64,000 nt of DNA from Anisodus tanguticus (taxonomy: Eukaryota > Streptophyta > Magnoliopsida > Solanales > Solanaceae): the NCBI GenBank assembly GCA_034509755.1, contig CM067548.1, positions 10,623,188 to 10,687,187 on the forward strand, given 5' to 3'. Below are positions 52,757-64,000 of this stretch, piece after piece (position 1 is the first letter of the stretch; each line of letters starts with the position of its first letter). The notes beneath the pieces were generated by a model that saw only the letters and a program-made list of their open reading frames with translations, was not told where the DNA came from and did no database searches. Both the position numbers and the translations under genes were made by a program.

Positions 52757-55700
52757 AACCTATGAATAAGCATAAGTATAAGAAAGGGGGTGTTAATCTT
52801 ACCTTACACATCAACTATAGCTTTGCACTCAATCTCCTTACCACAATCAGCCCCCAAGTATATAACAATTACATGGAAGGGTTTTCCTTTACTTTCTCTA
52901 GTTTTTGGATGAAGATTTATGGTGTAATCAACTTGAAATTACTTTGTAATCACTGAAATTGGTTATAGGTGTTAGAGAAAGAGTTCGGGAGTGATTTGGT
53001 TGAGTTTGGATCACAAATGGTTCAAAAATGATTTAAACTAGTAACTAAGTCACCACCGACAGATTTGACGATCCAATTTGATGGTCCATACAATTTTGTG
53101 TGGTCCTTAAAAATGGACCGTATAGTTAGTGCCCAAAAATACGATGGGGGCCCCAATTTGACGTGCCATACAAATTGTACGGTCCATCCTTTTGGGCCGT
53201 AAAAATGGGATTCGCATATTTCGTCGAAATTTATATTTTTCGATCCGTTTAGCTTCAATACACTCTGCTACTTCCATAAAAAACCTATAACTTCTTCTTA
53301 TCTTTCCGTAAGGTCACATCTCTTCCGGAATGTCAATATCAATCAACGACACGATAAAACCTAAAACTTAAGAGGCGTAACACCTTCTTTCTTCTAGCCA
53401 TTTATTCCTCTAGCTTGTGATTTCCATTATTACGACCAACACTTTATACGGGATCAACAACAACAATTACAACATAATCAAGGTATATGCCATGATTCCC
53501 AACCAACCATCATATATTCAATATCCAAATACTCCAAAATCAAAACAACAATATCATTTATCATCTAGGTTTTAATTTGTAAATTATTTACCAAAACACC
53601 TAATTAACCTATGAATAAGCATAAGTATAAGAAATGGGGTGTTAATCTTACCTTACACATCAACTATAGCTTTGCACTCAATCTCCTTACCACCACAATC
53701 AGCCCCCAAGTATATAACAATTACATGGAAGGGTTTTCCTTTACTTTCTCTAGTTTTTGGATGAAGATTTATGGTGTAATCAACTTGAAATTACTTTGTA
53801 ATCACTGAAATTGGTTATAGGTGTTAGAGAAAGAGTTCGGGAGTGATTTGGTTGAGTTTGGATCACAAATGGTTCAAAAATGATTTAAACTAGTAACTAA
53901 GTCAGCCACCGACAGATTTGACGATCCAATTTGATGGTCCATACAATTTTGTGTGGTCCTTAAAAATGGACCGTATAGTTAGTGCCCAAAAATACGATGG
54001 GGGCCCCAATTTGACGTGCCATACAAATTGTACGGTCCATCCTTTTGGGCCGTAAAAATGGGATTCTGCATATTTCTGTCGAAATTTATATTTTTCGATC
54101 CGTTTAGCTTCAATACACTCTGCTACTTCCATAAAAAACCTATAACTTCTTCTTATCTTTCCGTAAGGTCACATCTCTTCCGGGAATGTCAATATCAATC
54201 AACGACACGATAAAACCTAAAACTTAAGAGGCGTAACACCTTCTTTCTTCTAGCCATTTATTCCTCTAGCTTGTGATTTCCATTATTACGACCAACACTT
54301 TATACAGGATCAACAACAACAATTACAACATAATCAAGGTATATGCCATGATTCCCCGCCAACCATCATATATTCAATATCCAAATACTCCAAAATCAAA
54401 ACAACAATATCATTTATCATCTAGGTTTTAATTTGTAAATTATTTACCAAAACACCTAATTAACCTATGAATAAGCATAAGTATAAGAAAGGGGGTGTTA
54501 ATCTTACCTTACACATCAACTATAGCTTTGCACTCAATCTCCTTACCACCACAATCAGCCCCCAAGTATATAACAATTACATGGAAGGGTTTTCCTTTAC
54601 TTTCTCTAGTTTTTGGATGAAGATTTATGGTGTAATCAACTTGAAATTACTTTGTAATCACTGAAATTGGTTATAGGTGTTAGAGAAAGAGTTCGGGAGT
54701 GATTTGGTTGAGTTTGGATCACAAATGGTTCAAAAATGATTTAAACTAGTAACTAAGTCTACCACCGACAGATTTGACGGTCCAATTTGATGGTCCATAC
54801 AATTTTGTGTGGTCCTTAAAAATGGACCGTATAGTTATCCCCAAAAATACGATGGGGGCCCCAATTTGACGTGCCATACAAATTGTACGGTCCATCCTTT
54901 TGGGCCGTAAAAATGGGATTCTCGCATATTTTCGTCGAAATTTATATTTTTCGATCCGTTTAGCTTCAATACACTCTGCTACTTCCATAAAAAACCTATA
55001 ACTTCTTCTTATCTTTCCGTAAGGTCACATCTCTTCCGGGAATGTCAATATCAATCAACGACACGATAAAACCTAAAACTTAAGAGGCGTAACACCTTCT
55101 TTCTTCTAGCCATTTATTCCTCTAGCTTGTGATTTCCATTATTACGACCAACACTTTATACAGGATCAACAACAACAATTACAACATAATCAAGGTATAT
55201 GCCATGATTCCCACCAACCATCATATATTCAATATCCAAATACTCCAAAATCAAAACAACAATATCATTTATCATCTAGGTTTTAATTTGTAAATTATTT
55301 ACCAAAACACCTAATTAACCTATGAATAAGCATAAGTATAAGAAAGGGGGTGTTAATCTTACCTTACACATCAACTATAGCTTTGCACTCAATCTCCTTA
55401 CCACCACAATCAGCCCCCAAGTATATAACAATTACATGGAAGGGTTTTCCTTTACTTTCTCTAGTTTTTGGATGAAGATTTATGGTGTAATCAACTTGAA
55501 ATTACTTTGTAATCACTGAAATTGGTTATAGGTGTTAGAGAAAGAGTTCGGGAGTGATTTGGTTGAGTTTGGATCACAAATGGTTCAAAAATGATTTAAA
55601 CTAGTAACTAAGTCAGCCACCGACAGATTTGACGATCCAATTTGATGGTCCATACAATTTTGTGTGGTCCTTAAAAATGGACCGTATAGTTAGTGCCCAA

Positions 55701-57879
55701 AAATACGATGGGGGCCCCAATTTGACGTGCCATACAAATTGTACGGTCCATCCTTTTGGGCCGTAAAAATGGGATTCTGCATATTTCTGTCGAAATTTAT
55801 ATTTTTCGATCCGTTTAGCTTCAATACACTCGCTACTTCCATAAAAAACCTATAACTTCTTCTTATCTTTCCGTAAGGTCACATCTCTTCCGAGAATGTC
55901 AATATCAATCAACGACACGATAAAACCTAAAACTTAAGAGGCGTAACACCTTCTTTCTTCTAGCCATTTATTCCTCTAGCTTGTGATTTCCATTATTACG
56001 ACCAACACTTTATACAGGATCAACAACAACAATTACAACATAATCAAGGTATATGCCATGATTCCCACCAACCATCATATATTCAATATCCAAATACTCC
56101 AAAATCAAAACAACAATATCATTTATCATCTAGGTTTTAATTTGTAAATTATTTACCAAAACACCTAATTAACCTATGAATAAGCATAAGTATAAGAAAG
56201 GGGTGTTAATCTTACCTTACACATCAACTATATCTTTGCACTCAATCTCCTTACCACCACAATCAGCCCCCAAGTATATAACAATTACATGGAAGGGTTT
56301 AATTTTACTTTCCCTAGTTTTTGGATGAAGATTTATGGTGTAATCAACTTGAAATTACTTTGTAATCACTGAAATTGGTTATAGGTGTTAGAGAAAGAGT
56401 TCGGGAGTGATTTGGTTGAGTTTGGATCACAAATGGTTCAAAAATGATTTAAACTAGTAACTAAGTCAACCACCGACAGATTTGACGATCCAATTTGATG
56501 GTCCATACAATTTTGTGTGGTCCTTAAAAATGGACCGTATATTTAGTGCCCAAAAATACGATGGGGGCCCCAATTTGACGTGCCATACAAATTGTACGGT
56601 CCATCCTTTTGGGCCGTAAAAATGGGATTCTGCATATTTTCGTCGAAATTTATATTTTTCGATCCGTTTAGCTTCAATACACTCTGCTACTTCCATAAAA
56701 AACCTATAACTTCTTCTTATCTTTCCGTAAGGTCACATCTCTTCTGAGAATGTCAATATCAATCAACGACACGATAAAACCTAAAACTTAAGAGGCGTAA
56801 CACCTTCTTTCTTCTAGCCATTTATTCCTCTAGCTGTGATTTCCATTATTACGACCAACACTTTATACGGGATCAACAACAACAATTACAACATAATCAA
56901 GGTATATGCCATGATTCCCAACCAACCATCATATATTCAATATCCAAATACTCCAAAATCAAAACAACAATATCATTTATCATCTAGGTTTTAATTTGTA
57001 AATTATTTACCAAAACACCTAATTAACCTATGAATAAGCATAAGTATAAGAAAGGGGGTGTTAATCTTACCTTACACATCAACTATAGCTTTGCACTCAA
57101 TCTCCTTACCACCACAATCAGCCCCCAAGTATATAACAATTACATGGAAGGGTTTTCCTTTACTTTCTCTAGTTTTTGGATGAAGATTTATGGTGTAATC
57201 AACTTGAAATTACTTTGTAATCACTGAAATTGGTTATAGGTGTTAGAGAAAGAGTTCGGGAGTGATTTGGTTGAGTTTGGATCACAAATGGTTCAAAAAT
57301 GATTTAAACTAGTAACTAAAGTCCACCCACCAGATTTGAGATCCAATTTGATGGTCCATACAATTTTGTGTGGTCCTTAAAAATGGACCGTATAGTTAGT
57401 GCCCAAAAATACGATGGGGGCCCCAATTTGACGTGCCATACAAATTGTACGGTCCATCCTTTTGGGCCGTAAAAATGGGATTCTGCATATTTCGTCGAAA
57501 TTTATATTTTTCGATCCGTTTAGCTTCAATACACTCTGCTACTTCCATAAAAAACCTATAACTTCTTCTTATCTTTCCATAAGGTCACATCTCTTCCGGA
57601 ATGTCAATATCAATCAACGACACGATAAAACCTAAAACTTAAGAGGCGTAACACCTTCTTTCTTCTAGCCATTTATTCCTCTAGCTTGTGATTTCCATTA
57701 TTACGACCAACACTTTATACAGGATCAACAACAACAATTACAACATAATCAAGGTATATGCCATGATTCCCAGCCAACCATCATATATTCAATATCCAAA
57801 TACTCAAAAAAATCAAAACAACAATATCATTTATCATCTTAGGTTTTAATTTGTAAATTATTTACCAAAACACCTAATT

Positions 57880-58703
57880 AACCTATGAATAAGCATAAGT
57901 ATAAGAAAGGGGGTGTTAATCTTACCTTACACATCAACTATAGCTTTGCACTCAATCTCCTTACCACCACAATCAGCCCCCAAGTATATAACAATTACAT
58001 GGAAGGGTTTTCCTTTACTTTCTCTAGTTTTTGGATGAAGATTTATGGTGTAATCAACTTGAAATTACTTTGTAATCACTGAAATTGGTTATAGGTGTTA
58101 GAGAAAGAGTTCGGGAGTGATTTGGTTGAGTTTGGATCACAAATGGTTCAAAAATGATTTAAACTAGTAACTAAGTCAGCCACCACGACAGATTTGACGA
58201 TCCAATTTGATGGTCCATACAATTTTGTGTGGTCCTTAAAAATGGACCGTATAGTTAGTGCCCAAAAATACGATGGGGGCCCCAATTTGACGTGCCATAC
58301 AAATTGTACGGTCCATCCTGTCGAAATTTATATTTTTCGATCCGTTTAGCTTCAATACACTCTGCTACTTCCATAAAAAACCTATAACTTCTTCTTATCT
58401 TTCCGTAAGGTCACATCTCTTCCGAGAATGTCAATATCAATCAACGACACGATAAAACCTAAAACTTAAGAGGCGTAACACCTTCTTTCTTCTAGCCATT
58501 TATTCCTCTAGCTTGTGATTTCCATTATTACGACCAACACTTTATACAGGATCAACAACAACAATTACAACATAATCAAGGTATATGCCATGATTCCCAG
58601 CCAACCATCATATATTCAATATCCAAATACTCCAAAATCAAAACAACAATATCATTTATCATCTAGGTTTTAATTTGTAAATTATTTACCAAAACACCTA
58701 ATT
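57880..58703. repeat. Monomer B14 with the same 34-bp deletion (824 bp)
   Basis: At 58319/58320 the sequence has the same breakpoint as monomer B7, seven copies away. It differs from B7 at other sites: CCGAGAATG rather than CCGGAATG, TACAGGATC rather than TACGGGATC, and CCACCACGACAG near 58,180. The shared deletion is therefore not part of a simple duplicated seven-monomer unit. Confidence 0.85.
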
Positions 58704-61700
58704 AACCTATGAATAAGCATAAGTATAAGAAAGGGGGTGTTAATCTTACCTTACACATCAACTATAGCTTTGCACTCAATCTCCTTACCACCACAATCAG
58801 CCCCAAGTATATAACAATTACATGGAAGGGTTTTCCTTTACTTTCTCTAGTTTTTGGATGAAGATTTATGGTGTAATCAACTTGAAATTACTTTGTAATC
58901 ACTGAAATTGGTTATAGGTGTTAGAGAAAGAGTTCGGGAGTGATTTGGTTGAGTTTGGATCACAAATGGTTCAAAAATGATTTAAACTAGTAACTAAGTC
59001 AGCCACCGACAGATTTGACGATCCAATTTGATGGTCCATACAATTTTGTGTGGTCCTTAAAAATGGACCGTATAGTTAGTGCCCAAAAATACGATGGGGG
59101 CCCCAATTTGACGTGCCATACAAATTGTACGGTCCATCCTTTTGGGCCGTAAAAATGGGATTCGCATATTTCGTCGAAATTTATATTTTTCGATCCGTTT
59201 AGCTTCAATACACTCTGCTACTTCCATAAAAAACCTATAACTTCTTCTTATCTTTTCGTAAGCTCACATCTCTTCCGAGAATGTCAATATCAATCAACGA
59301 TAAAACCTAAAACTTAAGAGGCGTAACACCTTCTTTCTTCTAGCCATTTATTCCTCTAGCTTGTGATTTCCATTATTACGACCAACACTTTATACGGGAT
59401 CAACAACAACAATTACAACATAATCAAGGTATATGCCATGATTCCCACCAACCATCATATATTCAATATCCAAATACTCCAAAATCAAAACAACAATATC
59501 ATTTATCATCTAGGTTTTAATTTGTAAATTATTTACCAAAACACCTAATTAACCTATGAATAAGCATAAGTATAAGAAAGGGGGTGTTAATCTTACCTTA
59601 CACATCAACTATAGCTTTGCACTCAATCTCCTTACCACCACAATCAGCCCCCAAGTATATAACAATTACATGGAAGGGTTTTCCTTTACTTTCTCTAGTT
59701 TTTGGATGAAGATTTATGGTGTAATCAACTTGAAATTACTTTGTAATCACTGAAATTGGTTATAGGTGTTAGAGAAAGAGTTCGGGAGTGATTTGTTGAG
59801 TTTGGATCACAAATGGTTCAAAAATGATTTAAACTAGTAACTAAGTCAGCCCACCGACAGATTTGACGATCCAATTTGATGGTCCATACAATTTTGTGTG
59901 GTCCTTAAAAATGGACCGTATAGTTAGTGCCCAAAAATACGATGGGGGCCCCAATTTGACGTGCCATACAAATTGTACGGTCCATCCTTTTGGGCCGTAA
60001 AAATGGGATTCTGCATATTTCGTCGAAATTTATATTTTTCGATCCGTTTAGCTTCAATACACTCTGCTACTTCCATAAAAAACCTATAACTTCTTCTTAT
60101 CTTTCCGTAAGGTCACATCTCTTCCGAGAATGTCAATATCAATCAACGACACGATAAAACCTAAAACTTAAGAGGCGTAACACCTTCTTTCTTCTAGCCA
60201 TTTATTCCTCTAGCTTGTGATTTCCATTATTACGACCAACACTTTATACAGGATCAACAACAACAATTACAACATAATCAAGGTATATGCCATGATTCCC
60301 AGCCAACCATCATATATTCAATATCCAAATACTCCAAAATCAAAACAACAATATCATTTATCATCTAGGTTTTAATTTGTAAATTATTTACCAAAACACC
60401 TAATTAACCTATGAATAAGCATAAGTATAAGAAAGGGGGTGTTAATCTTACCTTACACATCAACTATAGCTTTGCACTCAATCTCCTTACCACCACAATC
60501 AGCCCCCAAGTATATAACAATTACATGGAAGGGTTTTCCTTTACTTTCTCTAGTTTTTGGATGAAGATTTATGGTGTAATCAACTTGAAATTACTTTGTA
60601 ATCATTGAAATTGGTTATAGGTGTTAGAGAAAGAGTTCGGGAGTGATTTGGTTGATTTTGGATCACAAATGGTTCAAAAATGATTTAAACTAGTAACTAA
60701 GTCTGCCACCGACAGATTTGACGATCCAATTTGATGGTCCATACAATTTTGTGTGGTCCTTAAAAATGGACCGTATAGTTAGTGCCCAAAAATACGATGG
60801 GGGCCCCAATTTGACGTGCCATACAAATTGTACGGTCCATCCTTTTGGGCCGTAAAAATGGGATTCTGCATATTTCTGTCGAAATTTATATTTTTCGATC
60901 CGTTTAGCTTCAATACACTCTGCTACTTCCATAAAAAACCTATAACTTCTTCTTATCTTTCCGTAAGGTCACATCTCTTCCGAGAATGTCAATATCAATC
61001 AACGACACGATAAAACCTAAAACTTAAGAGGCGTAACACCTTCTTTCTTCTAGCCATTTATTCCTCTAGCTTGTGATTTCCATTATTACGACCAACACTT
61101 TATACAGGATCAACAACAACAATTACAACATAATCAAGGTATATGCCATGATTCCCAGCCAACCATCATATATTCAATATCCAAATACTCCAAAATCAAA
61201 ACAACAATATCATTTATCATCTAGGTTTTAATTTGTAAATTATTTACCAAAACACCTAATTAACCTATGAATAAGCATAAGTATAAGAAAGGGGGTGTTA
61301 ATCTTACCTTACACATCAACTATAGCTTTGCACTCAATCTCCTTACCACCACAATCAGCCCCCAAGTATATAACAATTACATGGAAGGGTTTTCCTTTAC
61401 TTTCTCTAGTTTTTGGATGAAGATTTATGGTGTAATCAACTTGAAATTACTTTGTAATCATTGAAATTGGTTATAGGTGTTAGAGAAAGAGTTCGGGAGT
61501 GATTTGGTTGAGTTTGGATCACAAATGGTTCAAAAATGATTTAAACTAGTAACTAAGTCAGCCACCGACAGATTTGACGGTCCAATTTGATGGTCCATAC
61601 AATTTTGTGTGGTCCTTAAAAATGGACCGTATAATTAGTCCCCAAAAATACGATGGGGGCCCCAATTTGACGTGCCATACAAATTGTACGGTCCATCCTT

Positions 61701-62114
61701 TTGGGCCGTAAAAATGGGATTCGCATATTTCGTCGAAATTTATATTTTTCGATCCGTTTTAGTTTCAATACACTCTGCTACTTCCATAAAAACCTATAAC
61801 TTCTTCTTATCTTTCCGTAAGGTCACATCTCTTCCGAGAATGTCAATATCAATCAACGACACGATAAAACCTAAAACTTAAGAGGCGTAACACCTTCTTT
61901 CTTCTAGCCATTTATTCCTCTAGCTTGTGATTTCCATTATTACGACCAACACTTTATACAGGATCAACAACAACAATTACAACATAATCAAGGTATATGC
62001 CATGATTCCCACCAACCATCATATATTCAATATCCAAATACTCCAAAATCAAAACAACAATATCATTTATCATCTAGGTTTTAATTTGTAAATTATTTAC
62101 CAAAACACCTAATT

Positions 62115-63773
62115 AACCTATGAATAAGCATAAGTATAAGAAAAGGGGTGTTAATCTTACCTTACACATCAACTATAGCTTTGCACTCAATCTCCTTACC
62201 ACCACAATCAGCCCTCAAGTATATAACAATTACATGGAAGGGTTTTCCTTTACTTTCCCTAGTTTTTGGATGAAGATTTATGGTGTAATCAACTTGAATT
62301 ACTGAAATTGGTTATAGGTGTTAGAGAGTGTGTTCGGGAGTGATTTGGTTGAGTTTGGATCACAAATGGTTCAAAAATGATTTAAACTAGTAACTAAGTC
62401 AGCCACCGACAGATTTGACGGTCCAATTTGATGGTCCATACAATTTTGTGTGGTCCTTAAAAATGGACCGTATAGTTAGTGCCCAAAAATACGATGGGGG
62501 CCCCAATTTGACGTGCCATACAAATTGTACGGTCCATCCTTTTGGGCCGTAAAAATGGGATTCGCATATTTCGTCGAAATTTATATTTTTCGATCCGTTT
62601 AGCTTCAATACACTCTGCTACTTCCATAAAAAACCTATAACTTCTTCTTATCTTTCCGTAAGGTCACATCTCTTCCGAGAATGTCAATATCAATCAACGA
62701 CACGATAAAACCTAAAACTTAAGAGGCGTAACACCTTCTTTCTTCTAGCCATTTATTCCTCTAGCTTGTGATTCAACACTTTATACTGGATCAACAACAA
62801 CAATTACAACATAATCAAGGTATATGCCATGATTCCCAACCAACCATCATATATTCAATATCCAAATACTCCAAAATCAAAACAACAATATCATTTATCA
62901 TCTAGGTTTTAATTTGTAAATTATTTACCCAAACACCTAATTAACCTATGAATAAGCATAAGTATAAGAAAGGGGGTGTTAATCTTACCTTACACATCAA
63001 CTATAGCTTTGCACTCAATCTCCTTACCACCACAATCAGCCCCCAAGTATATAACAATTACATGGAAGGGTTTTCCTTTACTTTCCCTAGTTTTTGGATG
63101 AAGATTTATGGTGTAATCAACTTGAAATTACTTAAATTGGTTATAGGTGTTAGAGAGGGTGTTCGGGAGTGATTTGGTTGAGTTTGGATCACAAATGGGT
63201 CACAAATGATTTAAACTAGTAACTAAGTCAGCCACCGACAGATTTGATGGTCCGTACAATTTTGTATGGTCCTTAAAAATGGACCGTATAATTAGTCCCC
63301 AAAAATACGATGGGGCCCACAATTTGACGTGCCATACAAATTGTACGGTCCATCCTTTTGGGCCGTAAAAATGGGATTCGCATATTTTCGTCGAAATTTA
63401 TATTTTTCGATCCGTTTAGCTTCAATACACTCTGCTACTTCCATAAAAAACCTATAACTTCTTCTTATCTTTCCGTAAGGTCACATCTCTTCCGAGAATG
63501 TCAATATCAATCAACGACACGATAAAACCTAAAACTTAAGAGGCGTAACACCTTCTTTCTTCTAGCCATTTATTCCTCTAGCTTGTGATTTCCATTATTA
63601 CGACCAACACTTTATACAGGATCAACAACAACAATTACAACATAATCAAGGTATATGCCATGATTCCCAGCCAACCATCATATATTCAATATCCAAATAC
63701 TCCAAAATCAAAACAACAATATCATTTATCATCTAGGTTTTAATTTGTAAATTATTTACCAAAACACCTAATT
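62115..63773. repeat. Divergent monomers B19 and B20
   Basis: B19 (828 bp) loses about 12 bp in the TTGAAATTACTTTGTAATC stretch (near 62,296-62,303) and 14 bp after TTGTGATT (near 62,773). B20 (831 bp) has a related but not identical loss near 63,130. It also has a loss of about 13 bp between ATTTGA repeats near 63,246, the substitution GGTCCGTACAATTTTGTATGG, and TGGGGCCCAC in place of the GGGGCCCC palindrome. Both share TTTCCCTAG and GAGAG variants near their middle. B21 returns to the common type. Confidence 0.75.
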
Positions 63774-64000
63774 AACCTATGAATAAGCATAAGTATAAGA
63801 AAGGGGGTGTTAATCTTACCTTACACATCAACTATAGCTTTGCACTCAATCTCCTTACCACCACAATCAGCCCCCAAGTATATAACAATTACATGGAAGG
63901 GTTTTCCTTTACTTTCTCTAGTTTTTGGATGAAGATTTATGGTGTAATCAACTTGAAATTACTTTGTAATCACTTGAAATTGGTTATAGGTGTTAGAGAA

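Larger units (their letters stand above)
46734..64000. repeat. Satellite array B: ~20 monomers of ~849 bp
   Basis: These are head-to-tail copies unrelated in sequence to array A. With AACCTATGAATAAGCATA (or AACCTACGAA) as the origin, monomers start at 46801, 47655, 48512, 49366, 50222, 51082, 51937, 52757, 53606, 54462, 55317, 56171, 57025, 57880, 58704, 59551, 60406, 61262, 62115, 62943 and 63774. The 20 intervals average about 849 bp; most are 853-857, and the short ones (820, 824, 828, 831) each carry deletions. A 67-bp partial copy precedes the first origin and a 227-bp partial copy ends the window. Short ORFs occur on both strands but overlap each other and are broken in many copies, so none is called as a gene. 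The array continues past the right edge. Confidence 0.97.
51937..64000. repeat. Array B block ii: monomers B7-B21 (last one partial)
   Basis: These copies share AGCATAAGTATAAG, TAGTTTTTGG and GACACGATAAAAC; B15 has lost GACAC at the last site. From B11 (55317) onward most read CTTCCGAGAATG instead of CTTCCGGGAATG; B13 reads CCGGAATG and B12 CTGAGAATG. B12 also has AGGGTTTAATTTTACTTTCC, and B13 is altered near 57,319-57,345, where part of the CCACCGACAGATTTGACG tract is rearranged. Confidence 0.8.

Noticed and set aside
51937..58703. Seven-monomer higher-order repeat in array B
   Set aside because: Only the shared 34-bp deletion and a few B8/B15 variants support it; most other markers do not recur at seven-copy spacing.

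Overview
This window contains no gene I can support. It is tandem-repeat DNA from end to end: two unrelated long-monomer satellite arrays that meet at one sharp junction near position 46,734. Array A (1-46,733) has 47 complete head-to-tail monomers of about 992 bp (range 968-1001) plus a truncated 48th. Array B (46,734-64,000) has about 20 head-to-tail monomers of about 849 bp (most 853-857, range 820-860). Both arrays run past the window edges, apart from A's right end and B's left end, which form the junction.

The DNA is AT-rich and built from long, very similar monomers, with only short accidental ORFs. This suggests heterochromatin (centromeric, pericentromeric or another large block) of a eukaryote, most likely a flowering plant. 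A Solanaceae-like source is my best guess. Array B has palindromic GGTCC/GGACC modules reminiscent of Ty3/gypsy-type LTR sequences in that family, and potato centromeres are known to carry satellites of about 1 kb and longer, several of them retrotransposon-derived. That attribution rests on memory of sequence style and is not proven here.

Monomer A holds, in order: a poly-T tract, a small perfect hairpin (CAACTC/GAGTTG), a 9-bp direct repeat 20 bp apart, a roughly 50-bp hypervariable CG/CT-rich block, and an AATAAA plus TATAAATA pair that may be a relic of an LTR promoter. Monomer B holds the palindromic GGTCC module, a perfect GGGGCCCC palindrome and a CAA-rich stretch. Single-base markers divide both arrays into blocks, as expected for local unequal exchange or segmental amplification. 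The clearest oddity is that the fast-changing sites in both unrelated monomers fall mostly on CAG/CTG or CCG/CGG trinucleotides. That could reflect plant CHG methylation acting on sequencing accuracy or on mutation.

I found no rRNA, tRNA, CRISPR, telomeric repeat, intact mobile element or novel gene system.
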